DNA from: Comamonas sp. BIGb0124
Lineage (GTDB): Bacteria; Pseudomonadota; Gammaproteobacteria; Burkholderiales; Burkholderiaceae_C
Reading direction: 5' to 3'
NCBI RefSeq assembly: GCF_003752175.1
Contig: NZ_RJVF01000001.1
Coordinates: forward strand, 1 to 64,000
Length of the DNA: 64,000 nt
This document shows positions 17,514 to 26,966 of the stretch, in pieces (within the stretch, counting starts at the first letter, position 1; every line of letters starts with the position of its first letter). The notes under the pieces are model-generated. The model searched no databases. It saw only the letters and a program-made list of their open reading frames with translations, and was not told the DNA's origin. Both the position numbers and the translations under genes were made by a program.

Positions 17514-17631
17514 CTAGGGCGATTCACAGGGCGCTTCGGCCCAGTCGCTGCAGCCGTGCAACAGACTGTTTTGGGGGCCGCATGCCCCTGCGGCTCGCTA
17601 CGGGGGAGAAACCCTGCGAAAATGGCGCCCT

Positions 17632-18297
17632 ATGTTCACCGGCATCATCACCGGCGTGGGGCGTATCGCCGTCGTCCACGACCTGGGTAGCTCTTTTCAG
17701 TACGGCAAGCAACTCACCATCGAGGCGCCCGCCGGCTATCTCGACGACGTCGCCCTGGGCGACAGCATCGCGCTCAACGGCGCGTGCATGACGGTGACCA
17801 CGTTCGATGCGGCGCTCGGCCGCTTCACGATCGATATTTCGGCGGAATCCCTCGACAAGACGGCGGGCCTGGACCAGACCGGCCCCGTCAACCTCGAAAA
17901 GGCATTGCGGGCCCACGACCGGCTGGGCGGGCATATCGTCTCGGGCCATGTCGACGGCATCGGTTCGGTGCAGCGTTTCGAGCAGGTCGGCGAAAGCCAC
18001 GATCTGCGCATCACCTGCCCGCCCGCGCTGGCCAAGTTCCTGGCCTACAAGGGCTCGATCACGGTCAACGGCGTGAGCCTGACGGTCAACGCGGTCGAAG
18101 ACCTGCCCGGCGATGCCGGCACCGTCATGTCCATCAACCTCATTCCCCACACGGTCGAGAACACCGCGCTCGGCAGCCTGACCGCAGGCAGCCGCGTCAA
18201 CCTCGAGATCGACACCATTGCCCGCTATGTCGAGCGCATGCTGGCCTATACCGCCGCTGCGCAGAAGGCGGCCGTCCCTTCCCATTGCGTACCATGA
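17632..18297 (+). CDS. ribE: Riboflavin synthase, alpha chain
   Basis: 221 residues in two tandem lumazine-binding repeats: [12 protein letters not shown]...NGACMTV in the first and [13 protein letters not shown]...VNGVSLTVN in the second. It dismutates two molecules of 6,7-dimethyl-8-ribityllumazine into riboflavin. First of the riboflavin set; the ribBA start codon overlaps its TGA. No FMN riboswitch (RFN) consensus was seen in the 127 bases upstream, so regulation by that element is not supported here. Confidence 0.96.
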   Translation: MFTGIITGVGRIAVVHDLGSSFQYGKQLTIEAPAGYLDDVALGDSIALNGACMTVTTFDAALGRFTIDISAESLDKTAGLDQTGPVNLEKALRAHDRLGGHIVSGHVDGIGSVQRFEQVGESHDLRITCPPALAKFLAYKGSITVNGVSLTVNAVEDLPGDAGTVMSINLIPHTVENTALGSLTAGSRVNLEIDTIARYVERMLAYTAAAQKAAVPSHCVP

Positions 18298-19433
18298 ACC
18301 CAGTCATTGACTCGCCCGTGCCGGCAGAAGCCTGCGCGATCTCGCCCGTCGAAGACATCGTCGCCGACATTCGCGCCGGGCGCATGGTCATCCTCGTCGA
18401 CGAGGAAGACCGCGAGAACGAAGGCGATCTCATCATCGCCGCCGACCACGTCACCCCCGAAGCCATCAACTTCATGGCCCGCCATGCACGGGGGCTGATC
18501 TGCCTGACGCTTTCGCGCGAGATGTGCGAACGCCTGCGCCTGCCCCCCATGACGCAGCGCAACGGCGCCAAGCACAGCACCGCCTTCACGGTGTCCATCG
18601 AAGCCGCCGAAGGCGTGACCACCGGCATCTCGGCCGCAGACCGCGCGCGCACCGTGCAGGCCGCGGTGGCCCGCGATGCCCGGGCCGAAGACCTGGTCCA
18701 GCCCGGTCACATCTTTCCGCTGCAGGCCGTCGACGGCGGCGTACTGATGCGCGCCGGCCACACCGAAGCCGGCAGCGATCTGGCCCGCATGGCCGGCTGC
18801 AGCCCGGCATCGGTGATCTGCGAAGTGATGAACGACGACGGCACCATGGCCCGCCTGCCCGACCTTCGCCTGTTCGCCGCCCAGCACGGCCTGAAGATCG
18901 GCACCATCGCCGATCTCATCGAGTACCGCAGCCGCCACGAATCCCTGATCGAACGCGTGAGCAGCCGCACGATCGAAACGCATTGGGGCCAGTTCGTGGC
19001 CCACGCCTACCAGGACCGCCCCGGCCAGAACGTGCATCTGGCGCTGGTGCACGGCACCTGGGACGAGCAGGACGTCGTGCCGGTGCGTGTGCACGAGCCG
19101 CTGTCGGTGCTCGACGCCCTCGAAGTCAACCGCTCGATGCACTCGTGGAGCCTCGACTCCAGCCTGTCCCACATCGCCCGGCACGGTCAGGGCGTGGCCA
19201 TCCTGCTGAACTGCGGCGAGAGCGCCGAGCAGTTGCTGTCGCAGTTCGCCGGCACGGCCCAGGCCGCGCACGCGCCGGTGCGTGGCGCCACCGATCTGCG
19301 CACCTACGGCACCGGCGCCCAGATCCTGCGCGATTGTGGCGTGCGCCGCATGCAGCTCATGGGCACGCCGCGCCGCATGCCCAGCATGGTCGGCTACGGC
19401 CTCGAGATCGTCGGCCACATCGAACAGGCCTGA
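18294..19433 (+). CDS. ribBA: 3,4-dihydroxy-2-butanone-4-phosphate synthase with degenerate GTP cyclohydrolase II domain
   Basis: 379 residues; the ATG overlaps the ribE stop (ATGA). Residues ~15-215 are RibB with the [11 protein letters not shown] acidic loop and [14 protein letters not shown], making the four-carbon unit from ribulose 5-phosphate. Residues ~220-375 have the length and fold pattern of RibA but lack the zinc-binding cysteine cluster (GxxFGSxRCDC) expected around the [19 protein letters not shown] segment. GTP cyclohydrolase II activity is therefore unlikely and a separate ribA should exist elsewhere. Such RibB/RibA-like fusions are common in beta-proteobacteria. Confidence 0.93.
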   Translation: MNPVIDSPVPAEACAISPVEDIVADIRAGRMVILVDEEDRENEGDLIIAADHVTPEAINFMARHARGLICLTLSREMCERLRLPPMTQRNGAKHSTAFTVSIEAAEGVTTGISAADRARTVQAAVARDARAEDLVQPGHIFPLQAVDGGVLMRAGHTEAGSDLARMAGCSPASVICEVMNDDGTMARLPDLRLFAAQHGLKIGTIADLIEYRSRHESLIERVSSRTIETHWGQFVAHAYQDRPGQNVHLALVHGTWDEQDVVPVRVHEPLSVLDALEVNRSMHSWSLDSSLSHIARHGQGVAILLNCGESAEQLLSQFAGTAQAAHAPVRGATDLRTYGTGAQILRDCGVRRMQLMGTPRRMPSMVGYGLEIVGHIEQA

Positions 19434-19480
19434 GGCTGCCGCCTCATCGCCCCCATCAGTTTTATCAAGGATCTACCCCC

Positions 19481-19939
19481 ATGTTGGATGCAGACAAAGG
19501 CCAGACGGGCGCCCTCGATGGACGCGGCCGGCGCATCGGCATCGTCCAGGCCCGCTTCAATGCAGGCATCACCGACGCCTTGCTGCAAGCCTGCCGCAGC
19601 GAATTGATCGGGCTGGGCGTCGCCGAGACCGACATCGAGGTCGTGCAAGTGCCCGGCGCCCTCGAGGTGCCGCTGGCCCTGCAGGCCCTGGCTCGCCGCA
19701 AGCGCTACGATGCGCTGGTCGCACTGGGCTGCATCATCCGCGGCGAGACCTACCATTTCGAGCTGGTCGCCAACGAATCGGGTGCAGGCGTGACCCGGGT
19801 CGGACTCGACCACCACCTGCCCATCGCCAACGTGATCCTGACCACCGAGAATCTCGAGCAGGCCGTCGCCCGCCAGGAAGAAAAAGGCCGCGACGCCGCC
19901 CGTGTGGTCCTCGAAATGGTCCAATTGCTGGCCGATTGA
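19481..19939 (+). CDS. ribH: 6,7-dimethyl-8-ribityllumazine synthase
   Basis: 152 residues. It condenses the RibB product with the aminopyrimidine to make lumazine, and forms a hollow oligomeric shell. Motifs: [14 protein letters not shown] near the start, [32 protein letters not shown] with the catalytic-pocket histidine, and the C-terminal [15 protein letters not shown]. It follows ribBA after 47 bases and precedes nusB, the standard proteobacterial order. Confidence 0.97.
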   Translation: MLDADKGQTGALDGRGRRIGIVQARFNAGITDALLQACRSELIGLGVAETDIEVVQVPGALEVPLALQALARRKRYDALVALGCIIRGETYHFELVANESGAGVTRVGLDHHLPIANVILTTENLEQAVARQEEKGRDAARVVLEMVQLLAD

Positions 19940-19998
19940 GCCCCCCTCCGGATTGCTACGACCCGTGCAATCCCCCACAGAATTCAAGAAGAACGTTT

Positions 19999-20535
19999 AT
20001 GTCCGCTCCATCCGCCTCCCCCGCCAAGAAGAACACGCCTGCGCTGAGCAGCACCGGTGCCCGCAAGACCGCCAGCAAGCCGCCCCGCAGCCGCGCCCGC
20101 GAATTCGCGCTGCAGGCGCTCTACCAATACCTGGTCGGCGGCAACAGCATCGAGTCCGTGGATGCGTTCACGCGTGACCTCTCCGGTTTCGGAAAGGCCG
20201 ATTCGGTTCACTACGACGCCCTGCTCCACGGCTGCGTGCGCGAAGCCGCGGCACTCGACGCCGCCATCACGCCGCGCCTGGACCGCCCCATGGCCGAGAT
20301 CTCGCCCATCGAACACGCGGTGCTGTGGATCGGCTCGTACGAATTCCTGTACTGCCTGGACGTGCCCTACCGTGTCGTCATCAACGAGTGCATCGAGCTG
20401 GCCAAGGCCTTCGGCGGCACCGACGGCCACAAGTACGTGAACGGCGTGCTGCACCAGCTCGCCGCCGTGCAGCGCCCGCACGAAGTGGCGGCCGACGCGG
20501 CCAAGGGCCACAGCGCCGCACCGGCATCGAACTGA
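19999..20535 (+). CDS. nusB: Transcription antitermination factor NusB
   Basis: 178 residues with an alanine/lysine-rich N-terminal extension of about 35 residues before the conserved [19 protein letters not shown]. The remaining helices ([23 protein letters not shown] and [21 protein letters not shown]) are diagnostic. It binds boxA RNA with NusE (S10) to prevent premature rRNA termination. Located directly after ribH as in most proteobacteria. The long basic head is usual in Burkholderiales. Confidence 0.96.
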   Translation: MSAPSASPAKKNTPALSSTGARKTASKPPRSRAREFALQALYQYLVGGNSIESVDAFTRDLSGFGKADSVHYDALLHGCVREAAALDAAITPRLDRPMAEISPIEHAVLWIGSYEFLYCLDVPYRVVINECIELAKAFGGTDGHKYVNGVLHQLAAVQRPHEVAADAAKGHSAAPASN

Positions 20536-20539
20536 CCGC

Positions 20540-21730
20540 ATGGCCATGCAGATTGCAGAACGCGCCCGGCGCGTGGAGCCGTTTTATGTGATGGAAATCG
20601 CCAAGGCGGCGGCAAAGCTCGCAGCCGAGGTCGCGCACACGGCGCGGCCGATGATCTTCCTCAATATCGGCGAACCCGACTTCACGGCACCCGAACGCGT
20701 GCGCCAGGCCGCCAAGCGCGCGGTGCACGAAGGCCACACCCAGTACACGCAGGCCACCGGCCTGCCGCGCCTGCGCGTGGCCATCAGCCATTGGTACCAG
20801 CAACGGTTCGGGGTGGCCATCGAGCCCTCCCGCATCGTCGTCACCTCGGGCGCCTCGGCGGCCCTGCAGTTGGCTTGCCTGGCGCTGGTCAATCCGGGCG
20901 ACGAGATCCTGATGCCCGACCCGAGCTACCCCTGCAACCGGCAGTTCGTGCAGGCTGCGGATGGCACGGCCCGCCTGCTGCCCACCACGCCGGTCCAGCG
21001 TTTCCAGCTGTCGGCCAGCCAGGTCGAGCAGGCCTGGGGGCCGCGCACGCGGGGGGTGCTGCTGGCATCGCCCTCCAATCCGACGGGCACCTCCATCGCG
21101 GCGGACGAACTGGCAGCGATCCAGCGGGTGGTCGCCGAGCGCAACGGCATCACCATTGCCGACGAAATCTACCTGGGCCTGTCGCACGACGCGGCCTATG
21201 GCCAGACGGCGCTGGCACTGGGCGACCAGGTCGTGAGCATCAACAGCTTCTCGAAGTATTTCTGCATGACCGGCTGGCGGCTGGGCTGGCTGGTGGTGCC
21301 GCCCGAGGCCGTCGAGCCGGTCGAGCGGCTGGCCCAGCATCTGTTCATCTGCCCGAGCACCATCTCGCAGCATGCCGCGCTGGCGTGCTTCGAGCCCGAG
21401 TCGCTGGCCGAGTACGAACTGCGCCGCGAGGAGTTCAAGGCCCGCCGCGATTACTTCATCCCCGAGCTCAATCGCCTGGGCCTGACGGTACCGGTCACAC
21501 CCGACGGCGCGTTCTACGCCTATGCCGACTGCAGCGCCGCCTGCGAACGCCTGGGCCTGGCCAGCAGTTGGGAATTCGCCTTCGAGGTCATGCGCCGCTG
21601 CCACGTGGTCATCACCCCGGGGCGCGATTTCGGCAGCGACTCGACCGCTCGCTACGTGCGGTTCTCGACCGCCAGCAGTATGGCGCACCTGCGCGAGGCC
21701 ATCGCCCGGCTCGAGGAACTGCTGGCATGA
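20540..21730 (+). CDS. PLP-dependent aminotransferase, class I/II
   Basis: 396 residues. Fold-type I motifs: NIGEPDFTAP near residue 43, SNPTGT around 180, the catalytic lysine in SINSFSKYFCMTGWRLGW near residue 240 and RYVRFSTASS with the carboxylate-binding arginine near 375. Family members are alanine/aspartate-type or broad transaminases; the substrate is not clear. It follows nusB after four bases and its stop overlaps ybgC, so it belongs to the same operon. Confidence 0.9.
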   Translation: MAMQIAERARRVEPFYVMEIAKAAAKLAAEVAHTARPMIFLNIGEPDFTAPERVRQAAKRAVHEGHTQYTQATGLPRLRVAISHWYQQRFGVAIEPSRIVVTSGASAALQLACLALVNPGDEILMPDPSYPCNRQFVQAADGTARLLPTTPVQRFQLSASQVEQAWGPRTRGVLLASPSNPTGTSIAADELAAIQRVVAERNGITIADEIYLGLSHDAAYGQTALALGDQVVSINSFSKYFCMTGWRLGWLVVPPEAVEPVERLAQHLFICPSTISQHAALACFEPESLAEYELRREEFKARRDYFIPELNRLGLTVPVTPDGAFYAYADCSAACERLGLASSWEFAFEVMRRCHVVITPGRDFGSDSTARYVRFSTASSMAHLREAIARLEELLA

Positions 21731-22161
21731 GCGAGGCGCCGGACTTCAGTTGGCCCGTCCGCGTGTACTGGGAGGACACCGATGCCGGCGGCATCGTGTT
21801 CTACGCCAACTACCTGAAGTACTTCGAGCGGGCCCGCACCGAGTGGCTGCGCCACCGGGGCCAGGCTCAGCAGGCGCTCAAGGACCAGCACGGCGCCATG
21901 TTCGTGGTCACCGAATGCCAGTTGCGCTACCTACGGCCGGCCCGGCTCGACGACACGCTCGAAGTCACCGTGCAGTGCATCGAGACCGGCCGCGCCAGCC
22001 TGCTGCTGCGTCAGCAGACCTGGAAAACGCGGCCCGGCATCGAGGGCGGCAAGGAACTTTTGTGCGAAGGGACTGTCCGCATAGGCTGGGTGGATGCCTA
22101 TTCGATGCGGCCCTCGCGCCTGCCGGCGAGCGTCCTGGCGTCGCTGGACCTGAATTGCTGA
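21727..22161 (+). CDS. ybgC: Acyl-CoA thioesterase of the Tol-Pal system (YbgC)
   Basis: 144 residues of 4-hydroxybenzoyl-CoA thioesterase (hot-dog) type: VYWEDTDAGGIVFYANYLKYFERARTEWLR carries the catalytic aspartate, followed by RYLRPARLDDTLEVTV. It hydrolyses short acyl-CoA thioesters at the inner membrane face and is nearly always the first gene of the tol-pal cluster, as here. Its ATG overlaps the aminotransferase stop. Confidence 0.95.
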   Translation: MSEAPDFSWPVRVYWEDTDAGGIVFYANYLKYFERARTEWLRHRGQAQQALKDQHGAMFVVTECQLRYLRPARLDDTLEVTVQCIETGRASLLLRQQTWKTRPGIEGGKELLCEGTVRIGWVDAYSMRPSRLPASVLASLDLNC

Positions 22162-22201
22162 CATCATCCACACCACATTATTTGATTTACCGAGGACATC
22201 C

Positions 22202-22918
22202 ATGAATAACGACATGTCGATACTGCACCTGGTGCTCAACGCGAGCTGGGTGGTGCAGTTTGTGATGCTGTTGCTGCTGGTGGTTTCCGTGGCCAGTTGG
22301 GCCGCCATCTTCCGCAAGCATTTCTCGCTGCGCCGCATCAACGCGGACAACGACGAGTTCGAAGACATGTTCTGGTCGGGCACCAGTCTCAACGAGCTGT
22401 ACGCCAGCTCGGTGCGCCACGCCAACAAGGGCGCACCGCTCGAACGCATCTTCGCCAGCGGCATGCGCGAGTACCAGAAGCTGCGCGAGCGCCGCATCAC
22501 CGACTCGGGCGCCCTGCTCGACGGCTCGCGCCGTGCCATGCGTGCAAGCCTGCAGCGCGAGCTCGATGCGGCCGAATCCAACATGTCCTTCCTGGCCACG
22601 GTGGGCTCGGTGTCGCCCTATGTGGGCCTGTTCGGCACCGTCTGGGGCGTGATGCATGCCTTCACGGGCCTGTCCTCGCTCGAGCAGGTCACGCTGGCCT
22701 CCGTCGCTCCCGGCATCGCCGAAGCCCTGGTGGCCACTGCGATCGGCCTGTTCGCAGCCATCCCGGCCGTGACCGCCTACAACCGCTTCGCACGCGACGT
22801 CGACCGCATCGCCACGCGCCTGGACACCTTCATCGAAGAGTTCTCCAACATCCTGCAACGCAACCTGGGTGCCGCGCCCGGCGCGCCCGCAGGCCAGATT
22901 TCGCCCCAAGGACACTGA
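22202..22918 (+). CDS. tolQ: Tol-Pal system protein TolQ
   Basis: 238 residues. An inner-membrane proton-channel subunit with three membrane helices: one at residues ~15-38 (SWVVQFVMLLLLVVSVASWA) and two in the C-terminal half (FLATVGSVSPYVGLFGTVWG; ASVAPGIAEALVATAIGLFA). With TolR it energises TolA to pull the outer membrane inward at division. It starts 40 bases after ybgC. Confidence 0.97.
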   Translation: MNNDMSILHLVLNASWVVQFVMLLLLVVSVASWAAIFRKHFSLRRINADNDEFEDMFWSGTSLNELYASSVRHANKGAPLERIFASGMREYQKLRERRITDSGALLDGSRRAMRASLQRELDAAESNMSFLATVGSVSPYVGLFGTVWGVMHAFTGLSSLEQVTLASVAPGIAEALVATAIGLFAAIPAVTAYNRFARDVDRIATRLDTFIEEFSNILQRNLGAAPGAPAGQISPQGH

Positions 22919-22919
22919 C

Positions 22920-23384
22920 ATGGCAGGCGTCGCCAACCGCGGCCGAGGCCGCCGCAGCATGAACGAGATCAACATGGTCCCGTTCATCGACGTGATGCTG
23001 GTGCTGCTCATCATCTTCATGGTGACGGCTCCGCTGATCACGCCCAGCATGGTCAAGTTGCCGTCCATGGGCCAGGCCGCGCGCCAGCCCGACCGGGTGA
23101 TCCAGGTCATCGTGCGCAAGAACGAGGCGCTGCAGATCAAGACCCGCGATGCCACGCAGTCGGTCAACATCAATACCCTGGCCAACGAGGTCAAGGCGGC
23201 ACAGAGCGCGCCCATGGTGGCCCGCGACGGCACGCAAGGCGAGAGCCCCGACCCGAACAACGTGGCGGTCGTCATCAGTGCCGACCGCACGGTGCAGTAC
23301 GAGTCCGTCGTCAAGGTGATGGACACGCTGCAGAAGGCCGGCATCCAACGCGTCGGCCTCTCGGTTCAGCTCGTCAACAACTGA
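22920..23384 (+). CDS. tolR: Tol-Pal system protein TolR
   Basis: 154 residues, ExbD/TolR family. One N-terminal membrane helix with the proton-relay aspartate in VPFIDVMLVLLIIFMVTAP (about residue 24), then a periplasmic domain ending VVKVMDTLQKAGIQRVGL. The segment around residues 95-108 (ARDGTQGESPDPNN) is a longer loop than in E. coli TolR. The ATG begins one base after the tolQ stop. Confidence 0.96.
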   Translation: MAGVANRGRGRRSMNEINMVPFIDVMLVLLIIFMVTAPLITPSMVKLPSMGQAARQPDRVIQVIVRKNEALQIKTRDATQSVNINTLANEVKAAQSAPMVARDGTQGESPDPNNVAVVISADRTVQYESVVKVMDTLQKAGIQRVGLSVQLVNN

Positions 23385-23429
23385 TGGGTGGCCCCGGCCC
23401 AGGCCCTGCCCTCGATCTAGCGATACCCT

Positions 23430-24575
23430 ATGCAAAGCAACACTGAACGCCCGGCCTTCGTGCCGCCGGAACCGCCCGGCAGGCTGCGTTCGATCAGCCT
23501 GGCGATCGCAGCCCATCTGGCATTGGGCGCCATCCTGTATTTCGGCACGAACTGGCGGCTGAGCTCCGACCTGCCCTCGTTCGAGGCCGAGGTCTGGTCG
23601 AGCGTGCCGCAAGAGGCCGCACCGCCCGCGAGCTCGACCGCCCAGCCCGAGCCCAGTCCGCAGCCCCAGCCGCGCACGGCGCCGGAACCCACGCCGCCCC
23701 CGCCGCCGCCACCGCCCACGCCGACACCTGCGCCCGCACCGGTCCCCGTGCCGCCGCCTCCGCCGCCCCCCGCGCCGGCACCTGCCCCGACGCCCGCGCC
23801 GGAAGCACCGGACATCGCGTTGCAGCGCGAGCGCGAGAAAAAGGAGCAGGCCGAAAAGCAGGCCCGGATCGAAGAACAGGAACGCCAGCGCAAGCAGCAG
23901 CAAGCCGCGCAACAGGCTGAACAGCAGGCCCGTGAAAAGGCCGAGGCTCAGGCAAAGGCCAGGGCCGAAGCCCAGGCACAAGCCAAGGCCGACGCGGACG
24001 CCAAGGCCAAAGCCGAGGCGCAAGCCAAAGCGCAGGCCCAGGCCAAGGCAGACGCACAGGCCAAGGCCGAAGCGGATGCCAAGGCGAAGGCCGCTGCCGC
24101 AGCCGAAGCCAAGGCCAAGGCTGCGGAAGACGAAAAACGCAAGCAGGCGGCCGCCAAGGCTCAGGCCGAAAAAGAGGCCAAGGCCCAGGCCGCCCAGCAG
24201 GAAAAGGACCGTCAGGCCAACATCGCCCGCATGGCGGCTCTGGCCGGCGGTGCGAGCGGCTCGGGCAGCCCGGATTCGCGCGGCACGGCGGCGCAGTCTT
24301 CCGGCCCCTCGTCGAGCTACGGCGGCAAGGTCGCCGCGCGCGTCCGGCCCAACATCGTGTTCCCCGACAACATCGCCGGCAACCCGCGCGCCGAGGTCGA
24401 GGTGCGCACGGCCCCCGACGGCACCATCCTGGGACGCCGGCTGGTCCGCTCGAGCGGCAATACGGCCTGGGACGAGGCCGTGCTGCGCGCCGTCGACCGC
24501 ACGCAGAGCCTGCCGCGCGACGAAGGCCGTCCGCCCCCTTCGCCCCTGGTCATCGGCTTCCGGCCGAACGACTGA
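23430..24575 (+). CDS. tolA: Tol-Pal system protein TolA with proline-rich TonB-like linker
   Basis: 381 residues. One N-terminal membrane helix (SISLAIAAHLALGAILYFG), then an unusual Pro/Ala linker at about residues 68-128 (PPPPPPP, TPTPAPAP and PVPPPPPPP runs), then a long Lys/Ala/Glu coiled coil (130-270) and a C-terminal TolA-III/TonB-like domain (VEVRTAPDGTILGRRLVRSS). E. coli TolA lacks such a polyproline stretch; it resembles TonB and would act as a stiff periplasm-spanning rod. It ends the cluster: no tolB or pal follows within the window. Confidence 0.94.
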   Translation: MQSNTERPAFVPPEPPGRLRSISLAIAAHLALGAILYFGTNWRLSSDLPSFEAEVWSSVPQEAAPPASSTAQPEPSPQPQPRTAPEPTPPPPPPPPTPTPAPAPVPVPPPPPPPAPAPAPTPAPEAPDIALQREREKKEQAEKQARIEEQERQRKQQQAAQQAEQQAREKAEAQAKARAEAQAQAKADADAKAKAEAQAKAQAQAKADAQAKAEADAKAKAAAAAEAKAKAAEDEKRKQAAAKAQAEKEAKAQAAQQEKDRQANIARMAALAGGASGSGSPDSRGTAAQSSGPSSSYGGKVAARVRPNIVFPDNIAGNPRAEVEVRTAPDGTILGRRLVRSSGNTAWDEAVLRAVDRTQSLPRDEGRPPPSPLVIGFRPND

Positions 24576-24607
24576 GACCCGGGCACCGCGCCAGGCGGCC
24601 CGACGTG

Positions 24608-24645
24608 AAAAAGCCGGTACGGCCTTCGGGTCGTACCGGCTTTTT
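24608..24645. terminator. Bidirectional terminator between tolA and mtlD-like gene
   Basis: AAAAAGCCGGTACG (24608-24621) and CGTACCGGCTTTTT (24632-24645) are perfect complements with a GC-rich 10-base loop and T-runs on both strands. It ends both the rightward tol transcript and the leftward gene at 24756. Confidence 0.92.
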
Positions 24646-24755
24646 CGATTGCCCGACGGGCGACGCGAGCCACGCTCTTGACCGGCCGATCCAGCCCGGG
24701 CGGTCGTCGCCGCAGGCCCCGCCGCGCCGGGAAGACCGGCGCCGGTGCCCTCCGA

Positions 24756-26966
24756 TCAAGCCGCTTCTCGTTGCCGTTCGCGACCGGCCGAAGCGCGTGC
24801 GGCCCGCGGCGACAGCGGCCAGTTCCAGTACTCGCCATCGACCGTCGCCGCCAGCCGTTCGAAGTGCGACGAGATGCCCGCGATCAGTTGGCGATCGCGT
24901 GCGGGGTCGAGGCCCAGATACGGCTTGCCGCCATAGTTGCCGCTGTAGGTCAACACATCGTCGATGGACGACGACACCGCATACAGCTCGCGGATACGCT
25001 GGCTTTCCTTGTCGCCCGGGCCGGCCGCACGAATGGCATACAGCACGGCCAGCGCGGCGCCGAACTCGAGCGCCGGAGTCTCGATGCCGTGCTTGCGTGC
25101 CAATTCGATGCTGCCCAGGATGCGCTCGCGCCGCTGCAGCTTGCGCAGGGGATCGCGTCCGACACGGTCGCATGGATCCTTGAACGACGACTTGCAGCGC
25201 TCCATGAAGGTGTTGACGAAGCTGCGCACCACGTCCTTCATCTCGGGATGTTCGCGCAGCAGGGCCGGCTCGATCTCGTCGCGGATCACGCGGCTGACAA
25301 AGGCCGAAACACGCGCGTCGCCCATGCCACGGCCGATGGTGTCGTGACCCAGCAGGCTGGCGTACCAGGCCAGCATGGCGTGGGTACCGTTCCAGAGACG
25401 GTTCTTGATGGTCTGGATCTGGGCGATGTCGTCGACGGTACGGACCTGGCGCAGCCGCTCGAGCAAGGGGCTGCCTCGCTCGGCGTACAGCATCATGTCG
25501 GGCTCGCTGTTGAACAGGATCAGGTGCAGCGAGGCCAGCGCATTGGCCGGCTCGGCCGCCAGCCGCAGTTGCGTCACCATGCGGTCCAGATCGGACGGCT
25601 TGGGGCCCGCGGCCGCCGGGGCCCGAGACGTGCTGGAGAGGCTCTTCTGCACCCGAGCCAGCCGGCTCTGGAACATGGCCGACTTGATTCGGATCTGCCG
25701 CTGCAGCGACTCCTTGGAGAGCTTGGAGACGATGCGGCTCACCACGGTCTCGGCAAAGAACACCTTGTCCAGCACCTGGCGGGCCAGGGACTCGTCGGGC
25801 ACCAGCGCCGCCAGCGCCTGCGACACATGACGACGCACGTAGGCACCGCCCTCCACCTTGTTGAGCACCACCAGGAGGGTGAGCTCGCGGCCGCTGCGCT
25901 CGAAACGCCTCAGCAGGCCCCGCGCGATGAGCCCTGCCTGCTGAACGATCGCCTGCTCGGGCAGGCTCAGACCGACGATTTCGCACGCGGCGTACATCTC
26001 CATCACCGCCTCGGCATCGGCCGTGTCGATGAGGCGGACATGTTCGATCGTCTGGTCGAAGGCGGCCGCACTGTAACGCACGCTGTATTTGCCGAAGGCA
26101 TTCACCGCCTCGTGCAGCGACTTATTGCCGGTGGCCGCGATGATTTCACCGGGACGGGTATAACCGTCCCAGTGGGAGAATATCTGCGTGAGGTAACCGC
26201 CGCCAATGGCACCGAATCCATGAATACCGGCTTTCAGCTGGCTGCGGGTCTGCGGAAAGGCCTCGGTCAGGGCCGGCTCATTCATCTGCGGCGTACAGGC
26301 CATCAGATCCGACAGGAAATCCATCATGCTGGCGTAATCCTGGAAGGCCCGCGAGCGGATTTCCGGGCGCGGCGGCTTGATATCCAGCAGCAGAATCGCC
26401 TGGCCGCCCGACTGGACCGCCGACATCAAGCCGTTTTCCGAATCCTCGAACATCAGACATTCATCGGGCGCGCTGTTGAGTGCGCTGGCGGCACGCAGGA
26501 AGATCTCGGGATGGGGTTTGCCCTGCTCGACTTCGTCGCCACACACCGTGACGTCGAAGAACTTGAGCACATTGGCATTGATGAGGTATTCCTCGGCTAT
26601 GGCGCGGCGGCTGGAGGTGGCCACGGCCATGGTCAGGCCGCTCTTGCGCAGGCGCTCGAGAACCTGCACCAGTCCCGGCTTGACCGGCACGCCGTGGCTG
26701 CGCACATGGGCCAGTTCGAGCTCGTCGGCCCGGCGGCGGATCTCGGCATAGGGGTACGTGTCGCCGTGGACGGACTTGGCCAGCTCCTCGGCCTTCCTGG
26801 CACTGAGGCCAAGCGAGCCGATCAGCACATCGTCCGTCAAGGGTTTGCCTGATAACTCCAGAGAAGCCTGCTTGAGTGTCTTGAACCTCAAACGCTCGGT
26901 ATCGAACAGGGTGCCGTCCATGTCGAATATGGCGCTGCGAATATGCTTCTCTTTGAAGACGATCAT
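24756..26966 (-). CDS. mtlD: Bifunctional HAD phosphatase / mannitol-1-phosphate dehydrogenase
   Basis: 736 residues in two fused enzymes. Residues ~10-220 are a HAD phosphatase: IFDMDGTLFDTERLRF carries both catalytic aspartates, VATSSRR is motif II, GKPHPEIF motif III and MFEDSENGL motif IV. Residues ~250-715 are a polyol dehydrogenase: GIHGFGAIGGGYLTQIF for NAD(P) binding and IKNRLWNGTHAMLAWYASLLG, the conserved helix of mannitol-1-phosphate dehydrogenases. This architecture is that of Acinetobacter MtlD, which reduces fructose 6-phosphate and dephosphorylates the product, giving mannitol as osmolyte. No mannitol PTS is nearby, favouring synthesis. AGGAAAGG precedes the ATG. Confidence 0.85.
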   Translation of the reverse strand: MIVFKEKHIRSAIFDMDGTLFDTERLRFKTLKQASLELSGKPLTDDVLIGSLGLSARKAEELAKSVHGDTYPYAEIRRRADELELAHVRSHGVPVKPGLVQVLERLRKSGLTMAVATSSRRAIAEEYLINANVLKFFDVTVCGDEVEQGKPHPEIFLRAASALNSAPDECLMFEDSENGLMSAVQSGGQAILLLDIKPPRPEIRSRAFQDYASMMDFLSDLMACTPQMNEPALTEAFPQTRSQLKAGIHGFGAIGGGYLTQIFSHWDGYTRPGEIIAATGNKSLHEAVNAFGKYSVRYSAAAFDQTIEHVRLIDTADAEAVMEMYAACEIVGLSLPEQAIVQQAGLIARGLLRRFERSGRELTLLVVLNKVEGGAYVRRHVSQALAALVPDESLARQVLDKVFFAETVVSRIVSKLSKESLQRQIRIKSAMFQSRLARVQKSLSSTSRAPAAAGPKPSDLDRMVTQLRLAAEPANALASLHLILFNSEPDMMLYAERGSPLLERLRQVRTVDDIAQIQTIKNRLWNGTHAMLAWYASLLGHDTIGRGMGDARVSAFVSRVIRDEIEPALLREHPEMKDVVRSFVNTFMERCKSSFKDPCDRVGRDPLRKLQRRERILGSIELARKHGIETPALEFGAALAVLYAIRAAGPGDKESQRIRELYAVSSSIDDVLTYSGNYGGKPYLGLDPARDRQLIAGISSHFERLAATVDGEYWNWPLSPRAARASAGRERQREAA

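Noticed and set aside
23690-24230. Repetitive Pro/Ala and Lys/Ala coding stretch as a DNA repeat array or CRISPR
   Set aside because: The repeats are protein-level low complexity of the TolA linker and coiled coil; there are no regular spaced DNA repeats. No CRISPR array was found anywhere in the window.
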